Assembly (NCBI GenBank): GCA_026545765.1
Contig: CM048842.1
Span: 30,739,167 to 30,803,166 of the forward strand
From: Plantago major
Lineage: Eukaryota; Streptophyta; Magnoliopsida; Lamiales; Plantaginaceae
Reading direction: 5' to 3'
DNA: 64,000 nt
A program made the translations under genes and the position numbers. The notes under the pieces are model-generated. The model did not search any database and was not told where the DNA came from. It saw nothing but the letters and a program-made list of their open reading frames with translations. Every line of letters begins with the position of its first letter. The first letter of the stretch is position 1. Positions 10,039 to 23,043 of this stretch are shown one piece after another.

Positions 10039-10616
10039 CTCAAGAAGAATCATTTAGAGTAGATTATTTCTTATATATTATCGACCAAGCAATTTCTTCC
10101 TTCAAAATAAGGTTTGAGCAATATCAAGAATATAAAAATCTATTTGGATTCATGTTTACATCTGAACAGTTACATTCTTTAGGTGAACCGGATATGCGAG
10201 TTTGTTGTATTAAACTTGAAAAAGAACTTAAGGATAAAGACAAATCTGATGAGAAATCTGATATTGATGGAAATTCTTTGTTTGTTGAATTGCAACTTGC
10301 GAGAGAGTTCATGCCTAATAAGAAGATGGGGGCTATTGAAATTTTGAGTTACTTAAAAGATGTTGGTTGTTTTCCTAATGCAGTGATTGCATATAGAATT
10401 TTGCTAACAATTCCCGTCACGGTTGCATCTGCCGAAAGAAGTTTTTCCAAGTTGAAATTGGTGAAATCCTATTTGCGCACTACAATGTCACAAGAACGAC
10501 TCAACGGATTAGCAATGATGGCAATAGAGAATGATATGGCAGAGAAAGTGAGTTATGACGAGTTAATCGATGATTTCGCTTCAAAGTATGCTCGAAGAGT
10601 TGCAATTTTCAAGTAG
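10039..10616 (+). pseudogene. hAT transposase, C-terminal dimerisation domain (fragment)
   Basis: The frame is open from the D2 border and reads without a break to a stop at 10616. It carries the hAT family C-terminal dimerisation signature: FPNAVIAYRILLTIPVTVAS, then AERSFSKLKLVKSYLRTTMS, then QERLNGLAMMAIENDM. This resembles the TTF/ZMYM1-like branch of plant hAT transposases. The catalytic part lies left of the D2 and A insertions, outside the window. The ORF therefore starts without an ATG of its own; the Met at 10152 is internal. Confidence 0.85.
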
Positions 10617-10749
10617 TTTTTTAGTCTTTTGTAATATTTATTAAAAATATATCTTAAGTACTTGTATCGAATGATTTTGGATGTTTTGCACGTCTATAAA
10701 AGAAATTATTAATATTTTATTTAGTTGGGGCCTTGTTTAAAAATTTCGC

Positions 10750-10781
10750 AAAGGGCCCCTTAAATCCCCAAGACGGCCCTG
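10750..10781 (+). repeat. 3' terminal inverted repeat of the hAT element
   Basis: Ends in CCCAAGACGGCCCTG; read on the other strand this is CAGGGCCGTCTTGGG, the type of terminus common in plant hAT elements. CCTAGAAC after it (10782-10789) would be the 8-base target duplication. Confidence 0.65.
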
Positions 10782-13315
10782 CCTAGAACCTCAACAAAAT
10801 AAAATAAAAAAGTGGAACTACGTAAAGTGAAGTGTAAATAGAGTTGAAATAAAATGAAAAATGCAGTCAGGTATTTTCCAAAACACCTAGAAGACATCAA
10901 AGCAAATCTTGAAGATATTGCAATGAATGCTATGTTTTGAAACCCGCTGGATCGACCCGGTACCGGAGCCCTATTCGGGCTGAAAACCCTCAAACTTGAT
11001 AAAAAAAATCGAACCCAGTAAAAACTGGGTCAACTCGACAAATAAGGGAAAATATCCGGTTAAAGCTGGGTCAACCCGGTTTAAAACTAAAAAAAGAAAA
11101 GAAAAAAGACTAAAACCTAGCGGTTCCTGCCCCAAATCATTCTCTAAATACTTTTTTCCACCTATCTTTTTATTATTGGTATGCTTCAATTGAAGAAATA
11201 TAGATTCTTCCCTTGATCCTCCATTCTCCAAAGTGAGCGATTTATCCAGCTCTCTTATTGAGGAATTTTTTTTTTTTTTTGAACTATGAAGTTTATCACA
11301 AGATGAAACGATCGAACAAATACGAACACAGTTGCACAAACAATTTACGTTGTTTGGCTTGAATCAAGCCTACATCCGTGAAAAAAAAATCGAAATCTTT
11401 ATTACTCAATCAATCAACGATTACCTATAAACAATTCACGAAATCCTACAAAAAATCATTTGATTTCCATATATCCAATCGCAAAACCCTAGAACTTAAT
11501 CAATATTGATTACAAGAATAATGATGATTGAAAATGTGAAATGGATAGAGGGTGAAGCTTAATATGATGAGGCAGTGAATTTATAGAGAAACACAGTGAA
11601 GAAGACGAATTAGAAGAGACGAGCCAGAACTCTGTTTTGCCGGTTTAAGTTGTTGTAACTAACTTTCCCTCCTAACTGCCAATTTAATCTCAACCGTTGC
11701 AATCTCCAGTTTTCATCTTAGTAATCCAAACCGCAGATTGAGCTGAATTCTACACAATAATGAAGGGCGTATTTGACACCCAGAATAAATATTAAAGAAC
11801 ATTGGAAAACAAAATTTTTGTCAAATTTATTTGAAATGAAACTTTGTTCGTAGGTTTCCTTGCAAACCCAATAAAAGAAGAATCAAAGAATCATAAAGCA
11901 GGATTGGAGGAGCTTAAGTTATATATCCATAATGAGATTCAAAATTCTTCATATATTGTAGTTATGTGCTAAGCATTTGAAATTGCATATCATGTTGCAC
12001 AACACCAGCGCGGACAACACTATATTTCTGCACTTCAGTTCTTTTCGTTTCGTTTATTCAGTTCCACAAGATTAGGTGTTGAGTTGTGCAGGGTTTTTAT
12101 GGGTTAAGGAGTTAGATCTTGATGATTAAAGACAAGATAAAACAAGTTCGAGTTTGATTATGAAAGGAAATCTGTGCAAATAAGGTTTTGTAGAGTTGTA
12201 ATGGACTTTGTGAGTTGTAGCCGGAGCAAATTAATCCCTCGGAGTTTGTCAAGCTATGGAGAGATTATAAGAATGACGTGAAGAAGAGTTATGAGCTAAA
12301 AGATCTTTGTCTATTGAGGAGATTTTGTATCAGAGAATCTCCTAAAGCGATCATCCTCTGATTTGTTGATATATAAAGGCTGCAATATGATGTAGTTCAC
12401 TTTAGATGGACTCTTGGATACTGGAAAACATACAAGGGCATAACTTGCGTATATGAGATTTAATTTGAGCTGAATATCTCATCGTTGGCGCATTCTTTAT
12501 TTCTCACGTTTTAGAACTTTTTTCTGAGCTTCATCTAGTGATATTTTTGTGTGACTCAAAGTAGATCAGCTAGAGTAGAATTGGTAGTTCGATTTAAGTG
12601 CTCAACTGTTTCGATTTTCAAGTTATTCGTAGAATAGGCTGATAATCATTTTTGTAAATCCGTTATTTTGTTATAGTGAATATTTTGCCTTAAGCCTCGG
12701 TGGACCATAATAATAAATCTGGTAGAAACTTACTACTTTGTCTACTTTAATTTTGCTATTAAAGTCAAGGTGTGTCAGAGTAGTTTTTATTGGTGTTTTG
12801 AATACACCAGTCTGCAACACTGGTGTTCTGCATGCTAATTCGTACCAAATTCCGGTCCCTACATTTTTGGTATTTTTTTATTACCGGAGCCAACTGTATG
12901 ATATTGTTTTTCCTAAAATTTCAGTTGCTCGATTGTTAATATAATGGTTATGTACATCGTACAACACAAGGTCTAATAGACCCAGTTCATAGAAATAATT
13001 TCCTTTAAAGTAGAGGTAGCTACAGAAATTGCACAATTAAGGTGAAAACGAGTCTTCTGTTCATGTTCATGCTTTATGATTTTACCCTGATTTGATTAGT
13101 GATTCGCTAGTTGAACTAAAATAATGTGCCTCGTGTTTGTAGACTTTTAAACATTCAACTCCAAGAGCTTCTGGGAGGTTTGTTTGCAACTCTATTCGAC
13201 AATTAAGAAAAACTTGTTTGCATGTAATACTGGTGCATGTAGAAAGTAAATCAAGAAGATACCATTAAAGTGAACTTTATGAATTTATAGGAATATCATT
13301 TGCATAGAAACTATC
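10782..13315. other. unassigned AT-rich DNA
   Basis: About 2.5 kb between the hAT end and element E. Reading frames are short and have no recognisable domain. A fragment near 10,855-10,990 and homopolymer runs (T run at about 11270, A run at about 11380) look like decayed repeat DNA. I see no gene, RNA or LTR here. It is the best candidate for older flanking DNA. Confidence 0.4.
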
Positions 13316-13681
13316 TGATGCAGCGTGCGTGTAAAAACAAGAACAAATAACTCAAAATTCGTGGATTCTTACAGAATACCGAGAATTGACTCAAAACTCG
13401 TTGATTCAACTAAATACCGAGAATTGATGGATCAAGGTTCGTTGATTTCACAGAAATACCGAAAATTGACAAATTTGAGGAACACCTCTTGTTTTGTTTC
13501 ATTCAAAATATCATCTACCCCCTAACAAAATAACTAACAGGTGTTTAAATACTACGTAGAAAACCCTAACCCTAACTGCTACCAACATACGTAAATAACA
13601 AAAAGGTCCTAATAAATAAAGAAAACACAACTTTGAACCTTCACATTCTACATATAATTTAACGCCATTCGTTCCACATCA
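13316..13681 (-). repeat. 3' LTR of E (366 bp)
   Basis: TGATGCAGC to CCACATCA. It contains several short repeats of the form ACTCGTTGATTC and matches the right LTR over its full length with scattered changes. Confidence 0.85.
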
Positions 13682-14559
13682 TTCTCTCCAGGACAAAAAA
13701 GATTCGTCCTCGAATCATAAGCCGCATCATCATCAGCTGAAGAATCACGTACATAAGCAAACATTGTGGAAACATAGACCGACCATCCACAAGTCTAAAC
13801 AATTCCCTAGCCAGGTCATTCTTTCCTCTATCAAACACATGTCGGACGTCGCCAATAAAGTCTAACACAAATGGGTGTATGTAATGCTGAAACATGACAT
13901 CCATATGCAGTGGCAAAATAGCAAACATAACTTTCGAATTCACATGGCATAACACATACTATGTATCTCCCTGATATAGCATACAAGCTACCATATGCAA
14001 GTAGTCGAGAAGAGCATGTACCTGGTAACTCTTGTCTCGCATGTAAACTATGTTGCTCATGGCGACGCTATTTATCTCCCCCAATGATGAAAGCCAGAAT
14101 GTGTCTTTCTCTAACATCCTATCTTCCAAAGGAAAGTGTCGATACAATTCTTGATCATTTTTCCTTTCATCATTAACCTCTAGTTTTGCACCAAAAGATC
14201 TGGACAACTCAGGTGTCTTCAATTTTACTTCACTAATTTGGATCCCAGATGACGGAAAATAATTATTTGTTGTAGTGATAAGTACATCTCGTACAACAAA
14301 TCTTTTTCTATCTTCTAGTACTTCTTTATCCCAGATAATAACAATATAATTCTCTTCATCATTACCCTTTTTCTCAATTAATTTAGGCTCCACATACCCC
14401 CTCGAAATATAATGAACCCATAACTTCTTGTACTAAAGTGGAGTACGCAATGACCTAAGTCCTTCAGTGTAATATGGCCCAACACTTTCTCCTAACCTGC
14501 AGTAGCAATATCTCCAGTTTGATAATGTAAATAATCAACACAATTGATTTGAAGGATCA
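13682..14559 (-). pseudogene. core of element E, unknown ORF
   Basis: A 144-codon open frame (14393-13959) starts EPKLIEKKGNDEENYIVIIW and a second (13955-13659) follows after a stop. I do not recognise either. Before them lies a possible splice acceptor (ACTGCAG, minus strand near 14495), matching a possible donor in the other half of the core. This may be captured host coding sequence or a decayed gag/pol remnant. The last 30 codons run into the purine-rich end of the element. Confidence 0.45.
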
Positions 14560-14564
14560 GATTG

Positions 14565-16310
14565 TGTAGGTCCAGATAACGGCAAAGTAAAAGACTAGAG
14601 GGGGGGGGGGGGGTGAATAGTCTTTTAAAACTTTTGTCGATAAAAACTATTTCTCAGATATCTGAATAGATATCTGAAACTTAGAATCATAGCGCGGAAG
14701 ACTTAATAAAGATAAGTGCAGAAACAGTTAAAGTGTGTGTGTGTGTTGCTGAAATGTAAATACAGAAAGGTAAATAACACATCAAGTATAGTGGTATCTG
14801 GAGGTGGCGTAATCCTCCAATTAATCCACTTCGGTCTACCATAGACCTAGAATTCACTAGAACAGATAATTGAGTTCACCTTACAATAAACCTATTCTAA
14901 GATTCTTAACAATTGGTTCCCAACCAAATGTTCCCCCTGAGTTGTTCCCCGGCTTTCACAGCCAAGTACTTCCTGTACTCAGAAACCTTTGAGTTATTCC
15001 CTAGCTTCCCAAGCTAAGTACTTCCTATACTCAATAACCTTGGAGTTATTCCTTAGTTTCCCAAATCAAGTACTTCCTATACCCCGGTAACCTTGGAGTT
15101 ATTCCCTGATTTTTCAAACTAAGTACTTCTTGTATTCCACGCCAGTTATGGTGTTGGTTTTGGTTTGAGTTGTCAGATGAGCTTCTTTAATAACTTATTC
15201 AGTTATTCAGATAGCTCTGTGAATCAAGTATACTTAATACACTTTTCAATGTATGGTATCTTGTTCTTTTTACTGACCCAAGTCTTAGTTAAATGTTCAA
15301 GAGAATGAATCTCAGATACTTGATCTTTCGTTTCAACTCTTTCACAGATAGCTATGCTTGTTTAGGATCAGGACACTTAGAACTTCAGTGTTACTCAAGA
15401 TCAAATGCTTTGGTCGCAACAGAAAGCTTTGAGGATAAGTAAGTTTGCTTTGAGAGAGAAAGATGTTCAGTTCATTGTAGTGTAGTGAGTCTAAGGTATC
15501 TTCTCAAGCAGTCTAAGTGTTGATATTTATAGATGAATTTGAGTGCCGTTTGAATAGTATCCGTTAGGCTCAAATTCAAACTATAGATATCTGTGTATAA
15601 TCTTTATGCGAGTTTTGTCTTCTTCTTCAGAAGCTGCCGTTGCTTTTATTCAGACATCTCTGTCCGTGCATTAAATGTATTGTACTATACTTTTTGTCCT
15701 GTAGTGCCAACGGAACTATGCTTTGTATCAGAGACTAGTGTTATCTGATTCTTTGCACGTCCTTATCTTCAATCTTCAGATACCACTTATATTGAAACAA
15801 CTTTGTTTGCAATATATATATTTCTCTTTCAGAAATGTGGTTAAGGCTCAAGGTATCTGAGAATAGATATTTGTGGACACTTTCCTTGTTTTCAGATAGG
15901 TCTTTTATTTCTCAGATATCTCTTGTGACAGAGTTTGTTTGAAACTATTCGTGTCTTCAAGATATCTGGCTAAGATATCTGAACAACAGTTTCAGCAATC
16001 TTGTGCAGTTTCTTCAAGTCTTCAATGTCGTTGATCTTGTTCTGCTTGGATGTCTTCTTCTTGGTCTTCTCTTCATAAAATAAAAATTACATTTTGAGAC
16101 CTAACATCCTATACAAGATTAGCTAGACTATCATACTTAGTGAGTTTCCTCTTTTACAATGTTCAAGTGAACCAAGAGTACTAATCACCTTTCTGAGACT
16201 AAGATAAGTCATCATGTTGCTGATCAAAATCTAAACAGATATTTCTAACAAAATATCTAACAAATTTCCTAACAAATTTCCCAAGAAATTTCCCAACAAA
16301 TTTCCCAACA
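14565..16310 (-). repeat. 3' LTR of D1 (1,746 bp)
   Basis: Plus strand from TGTAGGTCCAG to CCCAACA. It ends in four 11-12 base units of the type AACAAATTTCCC; the right LTR has three. A TATAAATA box lies on the minus strand near 15523-15532. Confidence 0.88.
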
Positions 16311-16325
16311 AATTTCCCCCTTTTT
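16311..16325 (-). promoter_or_regulatory. polypurine tract of D1
   Basis: AAAAAGGGGGAAATT on the minus strand directly abuts the LTR start TGTTGGG. Confidence 0.8.
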
Positions 16326-16700
16326 GATCAGTCAACGATGACTATCTTACCTATTACAAATCTGGATGAGTGAACAATCCAACACTTAATCTTTTCTTAA
16401 GATCTTCAAATTATTTAATTAAGTGCAGAAAGTAGACATCAACCAAATCACAAGGTGTGATCTTTGCTGATAAGTTATCTTTTATAGAATACTATCTGAG
16501 AGTAAGTTCTTCAGATAAGTTACAAATAAAGATTACAGATAACTTTAATACATAATACAGTTAAGCTCAGTCAGCAAAAATACAACAAAAACTACGTAGT
16601 AAATCAGGACAACAGGAGTAACCAAGCTCCAAGTAAACATCCTAATAAACTAGTCTTCAAGTCTTCAATCTCTTCAAGTCTTCAACTGTATATCTGTAGA

Positions 16701-19700
16701 TCAGTCTGCAAATTTCCTATCTCCAAACCTTTTGATGTCATCAGAATAGTCATAGAGAAGAGTTCTGACGAGCATCTCTGTGTCTCTGGCAATTCCACAG
16801 ACCTCTTTGTAGGTTTTGGTAGGATTTTTCTTGACAAAATGTTTGACCCACAGATACTTTCCCCACTTCCAGGCATGCTCTATTCTGATATCTGAAAGCT
16901 TGAAGTATTCGTAGATAATCTTGGATATCGATGTCACCTGTATTGATCTTCAGTTAGATAGAACGATTCATAGGGTTCTACAGCGAGTCTTGCTCTTGTG
17001 CCTGTTCCTGTGATATTCAGAATTCTGTGCACATCATCTGGCTTTCCATATGGACATTCATCAGAGAGGTCCTTTCTCATGGCTTCAGTTCTCTTGACAA
17101 CTTCAAAATCCAACCAGGCTTTAATGTGATTGGTGTTGATCAAGGTTGACTTATCTTTTCTCCATGCCATAAGTTGTTTATGGATTGGTTCTGGAAATCT
17201 TGAATTTACCAAGAGATGCTTAAGTTCCAGAATCCAATAGCCATTTTTCTGATTGATGCACCTGTAGACAGAGGAATCATTGTCATACTTCACATACTCT
17301 ATTTTGGCTTCTTCTGTCCTAAGTGGAAGTTGACTTTGTCTTTGCTCAGCTCTCAGTCTGTTCCTTCTCTGTCTTGAATTCTCTTTGGGGTAGTTGCTTG
17401 AAGAACCACCACCCTGGATAGACTTGGTATTTCCAGAGGGTGTTTTAGATGCTAGGGGCTTTGCTGCTATGGGCTCAGTTAGGCTTTCAATTTTCCTTTT
17501 TCTGTGAAGAGGAGCTTCATCTTCATCAGTTTCCTCATCATCATCAAGATTAGATCTTGTGAGAGTTTTACAGCCTTCTTCATTGCCCAGGGACTTGATC
17601 TGGCCTTCTTCTTCTTCAGAAGATTCATCAATCCCTTTAACTTGTCTTCTCCTTGGAGCCTTGGTACTCCTTGGAGGTTTCTGTGCCATGGCCCTTGTTA
17701 TCATTTTAGTTCCTATGGTAGGTTTCTGGGAAGCAGCTTGGCTTGAGGAGGGTTCATTGATTCTGAGTGGTGGCTGGGAAGTTTTCATGTTTCTTCTTCC
17801 TTTCTGAGCCGCACCAGATTTCTTCTTGTTTTCTTCTCCTTCTTCCCATTCCCCCTGAATTTGAGGTCTAGATTTGTACATTCTTTCCCCCTTAGTCATT
17901 GTTGGCTGACTCAGTCTCATAAAGGAATCTGAGAGAGAGTTAAAATGCCCTTGTAAATAATTATAAGCAGTGACCAACTTCTGAAGTTCGGCTTTGAGCT
18001 CCTGATTTTGGTTGATAAGTCCATTGTCCTTATCAGTGAGCTCTGCCAATGGGCCTAGGATGGCATCTGCTTTTCCAGCAGTGTAACTTGCCTCTTGGAA
18101 AGCTTTTTCAGCTAAAGACGCATCACCGTCCCTTATCATTCCCAGGTCTTTCTGAGCAATGACTATGCTAGTTGTTCTCTGAGTGATGAGCTCAGTGAAC
18201 TTTCTCATTTCAGAGGGGACGGAGGCAATTACTTCCTTGTTTTGTGAAGACATCTCCTTTTTCAGATGAGCCAGTACTTGGCATCTGTTCATGTATTCAT
18301 GCGAGTGGACGTTTGGAAGTTTGTTGAATATTGTAGGAGCAATCAGCTTCCTTTTTAAGTGAGAAACCGCTAAATGCTCATTGCGGTGTTCAGCCAAAGT
18401 CTTGTCTTCTTCATCATCTGAGTAATCAGCCCAGTGATCTTCATCCTCTTGGACATTTTCATCGATTGTATCGAGTCCAGCAACCATCTCAGAGATTGGT
18501 TTCTTTCCTTTCTGGGAGTAGGATGGTACTTCTTTTGAAGATGATGCAGCCTTAGCATCATGCTTGACTTCAGATACTTCTTCAGTATCGAGTTCTTTGG
18601 TGATATCATGCACAACATCCCGTAGCTCTTTAACCTCAGAGTAAGTAATCATTTCTTGTAAGTATTGATCTTGTAGTTGATCAAGCTTGTCTCTGGATTT
18701 AGCTATTTGATCTTCCAGTTGAAGATGGAACTGTTGTTCTTCTTCCAACAGTTGTCTGAGTTGAGCAGATCTAGTTTGAGTGTTTAATATTTTCTAATCG
18801 GTTTCTTCAGAAAGCTCAACTACTTGTCCAGTAGTAACTGCGTGTTGGGAAGATGGATGAGTAGATTTCTGAGGTGATGAAGACGGAGATTTCTGTGAAG
18901 TCTTCTCAGTTTGCTTTTCAGCAGCTGAGGCATTGTTTCTATGTGAAATTCCTCCGGTCCCTGGTGCAGGGGCATCATCATCATCCTTTTTGTCATTATC
19001 ATCCTTTTGGTGATGGTCAGTGGGAGGTTCATCAAAGTAATTTTCATTCATTTCTTCCTCCTCATCATCTTCAGATACAAGATTGATCACCTCCGGGATA
19101 GTGATCTTCTGCCCATTAACTTCTTCTTGTTCAGAAGGTATAAATTGCAGAGTCTGGGGCAGGACTGGCTTGAATGCCATCTGTAATCTTGTCTGACCAT
19201 CTGCCTGTTCAAAGGCATGTATCAAACTACGCGCCACTTCTTTGGAGAAATCCTTATCCAATAAGGTCGCAACTGTGTACTGTTCGGTAGGGAACATTGC
19301 ATGGATATATGTCTCCAAGTCAAGAGCTCGTGCTCGTCTGATTGGTTGATCTGTGATTCTCAATATTTCAGAGAGATCAGAGCACCTTAACTTCTGCCAT
19401 TTCTTGAAGCATTGAATATGCTTTGGCAGGGTGTGAGCTTTGAAGAAGTGAAGTAGGTCCCTTGTTTCTTCAATGGGAACCTGCTTTGCATCTGTTTGAA
19501 CCTGAAAGAAAGAGTTTTGAGTGAGTTTCAAAACTTTTGTACATATCTGAGTATAAGTGTAGTTTAGTTTCTGAGTTACCTGAGTATGAACATCAGGCTC
19601 AGATACTTGAACCACTGAGACAATGGGTGTCTCAGATATCTTGTTGTGAGGTGGAGACTTGAAAGTCTGGTCCTCATCAACCTTTCTTTCTTGAACCTGA

Positions 19701-22300
19701 GAAATAAAATGATCCAATACTTAGGAAATTGTTTGAAAGAAACTGTGCAATTATATGCTTTAATGAGTTCTGAGTTACTTACTTCCTCAATAGGAAGCTC
19801 AGAGTCATTTTTGTCAGAAACTTTCGCAGTCTCTGGTGTTCTTTCAGGTGATGTTGCCTTGGGGGCTTCATCAATTTCCATTGATGCAGGGGATGTCGCA
19901 ACTTTGTCCCCATGCATTTCTACTTCTGATTGATCCTGTATGTAGAAAGTATTGAATATTTTTAGAAGAGATATGAGATAACCCTAGTCGAAGAATACTT
20001 ATCACTTGATTTGTCATATACCTTCATGCTAGAAGGCTCAGTGATGTGTTCTTCAGAAACCTTGTTGGTCTCTCGGTTTGTCTCTGGCATTTCTGCCTTA
20101 TCTTCTTCCATCTCAGTTGGAGCCTGTTAGAAACATTTATTTCAAAGATTAAGCACATAAACTTATAACTGAAGAAGTGTTATCTTAAGAATCCATTATT
20201 ACATGTGACACAGGCTCAGATGTCTTAAGAGGCGAGGTTGAGGAAACCTCCTTCTCAGTTTCTGAGGTAAGCTTTTCAGCTTCCTCTTGTTTCTGTGTTT
20301 CTAACTCAGCCTGTAACAAAGAAATTCTATGAGTGACAAGATTTATAAGCATAAAATTTTTCACAAGGTAAGAGTTAAACCAGTCAGTTACCTGAGCAGT
20401 TTCAGGCTGATTGGTCTCTGGAACTTGTGACCTTTCTATACATTGGTCGTCTTGTCCCAGTGCAGTTTCTTTGCTTGAAGTTTCTGGTACTTCACACCTT
20501 TCCTGAGTATGCAACTCAGTTGCCTCCCCTGGTTGATCATTCTGAGTAGATGTCTCAGTTTGATCCCTCTCAGTGAGTTGGGGAACCTGCTCTTTTGCAG
20601 GATTTTCTTCAGCATACTGCATTGCTGGTAAGTCGAAATGGAGTTCATTTACCATTTCATCAACCACTTGTGGCTGTTGTGGTTGTGGTTGTTGTGGTTG
20701 TCTGGAAGCAGAAGATTGATCACTTGAACGTTCTTCCAGACTTTTAGATGTGGCGATTCCATCAGCATCTGCCAGCACTAAGATACCACTCATCAGGGCT
20801 TTTTGAAGTTGTGCAAGAGAAATATTCCCTGATGAAGTGTTTGCACCAACAACCTTTGCTATAGGTTCAGCAACCTGTGGTGTAGGTTCTTCTTCAGATA
20901 CCTTATCACCGCCATTCGCTTTGAGAACCTTAGCCCTCTTTGTTCTTTCTAGGACTTGAGAGATGACTAGTTCATCATCTTCATCATCAGAGCTCTCATC
21001 AGCATTGGGAACTGATTGGTCCATTATTCCTGCGGTTTCTACAGATAGGGCTTGGTGTTTTTCACCACTTTTGCAGCATTTATGAGTTCATCAGCAAGGC
21101 TTTCTGCATTAGTCGCAACATTTCTGAATGCACTTTCTCTTGCTGAGTCTACTTGTGCAGTAGTTGATGATTCTTTTGCAGCATTGATGAGTTGATCTGC
21201 ATTTATCAGTTCATCGGCAAGGCCTGTAGATATCTGAGAATCGACAACCTCTTTGGGTGTGTCTTCTGATTTGCCAGCAGACTTCTTTCTTGGAGTTCTG
21301 GGCTTCTTGGTCGCAACCTTTTCTTCAGATACCTTTTCAGACATTCGCTTCTTAGAACCTTTTTGAGACCCAGTAACCTTTTTCATCAAGTTTGTATACT
21401 CATATTTGTAGAGTAGGTTACTGTTGGCTATTTCAGCCGTCTCTCTGAGCTCAATGCCAAGCTTTTCCAGCAAGTAGCATATCTTCAGACCATAACCTAC
21501 TGTGGCCTTTGGCTCAGCTAGTCCTTTGTTAATCGTAGGCTCGAAGCCTTGAATCTTCTTCACGAACTTCAGAAAGGCGTACTTTCCCCAGTTAAAAGGG
21601 TTTTCCAGCCTTTTGTCTTGTTGATTCAGCAAGAACATCATCATCCACCGTTCTTGGCTTATCTGGTCAGCACCTCCTTGTAGACCATCAAAGCATCTGT
21701 GAAGAATGCAAGCCAGTACATCCCAGTGAACCAACAGATGTCTGGTTCGGATGTCAGCAAGCTTGAACTCAGTGGGTGTATCTGATTTTTCAAGATCACA
21801 CACGTCACTGTAAAGTTCTTTAACACCTTCAAGGAGTTCATCATCCTTGGTGTTTATTTCAAAATCCTTTCCATCATTTTGAAACTCAAACAACTTACAG
21901 AAAGTTGTTAAGTCTAGAAGGATTTCCTTTCCTGGACTGAGGTTTTAACAGACAGTATTTCAATGCCTTCAGAAAAACAGGAAATTATCCTGGAGTTGTT
22001 GTAAAATTCCAACACATCGAGTGATGAAATTCCACTTGGGCGAGCAGATAGAAAACCCTTGATTTGTGCCTTTTCAAGCATGTCAAGAATCAATTTTCTG
22101 TCGGTTTGGTTCTCTATTGCAGCAGAGAGGTATTCCTCAACCATGGCACCACCCCAAATCATTCTGTGATTTGAAGTCCAATGGTCAGGATTAAAATTTC
22201 CTACCAGTCGGTTGTTCACAATAACCAACTCTGGTGCTTGCTTTTCAGCAGTACCAGTGAAGGATTGGGATTTCTGTGTTGAAGAGTTCTTGGAGGCCAT
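16701..22300 (-). CDS. large accessory gene of D1 with phase-0 introns
   Basis: It follows pol on the sense strand, where Sireviruses carry a so-called envelope-like gene. The ATG at 22300 begins MASKNSSTQKSQ. Domains: an N-terminal globular region like 'putative plant transposon protein' frames (FNPDHWTSNHRMIW, SSLDVLEFYNNSRI); a Lys-rich stretch near 21340; a long acidic Glu/Thr/Pro/Gln region; five introns (20311-20391, 20124-20202, 19936-20021, 19697-19782, 19502-19579); then HFFKAHTLPKHIQCFKKW, an Asp/Glu/Ser tract, a coiled coil (about 18750-18600) and a C-terminal folded-looking block (GYWILELKHLLV, KAWLDFEVVKRT). Spliced length is about 1,700 codons. Breaks: frameshifts near 21910, 21055 and 16937, and TAG at 18794-18796. 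There is no signal peptide or membrane helix, so 'envelope' is not supported. Function unknown. Confidence 0.7.
19502..20391 (-). other. block of four small symmetric exons and five introns
   Basis: Four exons of 108, 102, 153 and 117 bases (36, 34, 51 and 39 codons) lie between introns of 81, 79, 86, 86 and 78 bases. All introns start GTAA or GTAT, end in CAG after a U-rich tract, and split between codons (phase 0). Exon ends share an (S/T)EP motif (KTSEPVSH, ITEPSSMK, VSEPDVHTQ). Introns four and five share the string AACTCAGAA near their starts. This fits serial exon duplication. Confidence 0.7.
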
Positions 22301-23043
22301 CTCTTTATATAGTGTAGGGATTTGAAATTGGTGTTTGAAAGAGATTTGATTTAGTAATTCTTTGCAGAAAAACTTAATCTTGATTTGCAGAGATTGTAGA
22401 AGGTTTTGCAGAGAATCAAGAGAAGGATTTGCTATTTTTGTGCAAGATGAGTTTTCGGATTAGGCAAAAGTGATTTCCTATGCCAAAATCCTATATATAT
22501 AGCAGTTGAATCCCAAGAGACAAATACATACAAATTGATTTTGTGTGTACGTATCTGTGATTTGCAAGCAGGCGTGAGAAAAAGCTAGTTCGGCATTGAA
22601 TGCTTAGTGGGCCATGTCTGAATTTCAACAGTCCACTATTTACTGTGAATTAATTTCCACCGTACAGATCAATCGCTTAATTTCATCAAGGGTCACCATT
22701 ACTTCTTCAGCAATGATCACAATCAACAAGTGTAATTGGGCCCATTTAATGAATTTTGGCTATTAGCTATCTGAATCGCGTCTTTGTATGACCAAGAACA
22801 CTGTTTGCATCTGAATCTGTCTTATACTTAGGATTTTTCCAAGTTTTTCATCAAGATAGAAACAATGCGAATTTCAAGAGAGTAGTTGACTGCAGATAGT
22901 TGTACTATTCTCCTTTGTGTTCTCTGTTTGCAGATTGATTCAGATATCTGAGTTCCCGTCTCAGAGATCTTAAGCTGTCTTTTTGCTCTTTAGCCTTTTT
23001 GACTTCTGGATACCCATTACAGTTTTCTCTTTTCTCTTTTCTA
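22301..23043 (-). other. spacer between pol and accessory gene of D1
   Basis: About 0.75 kb without a significant ORF. It includes the TATA candidate for the accessory gene and, next to the ATG, a second TATATAAA (about 22304-22311). Confidence 0.5.
22492..22501 (-). promoter_or_regulatory. TATA candidate for D1 accessory gene
   Basis: TATATATATA on the minus strand, about 190 bases before the ATG at 22300. It would let the accessory gene be expressed apart from the LTR transcript. Confidence 0.4.

Noticed and set aside
13560-13580. CCCTAACCCTAAC, telomere-like repeat
   Set aside because: Only two units, inside the LTR of E; too short for an interstitial telomere tract.
16934-22300. Envelope glycoprotein interpretation of the D1 accessory gene
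   Set aside because: No signal peptide, no hydrophobic membrane segment, and strongly acidic and coiled-coil composition.
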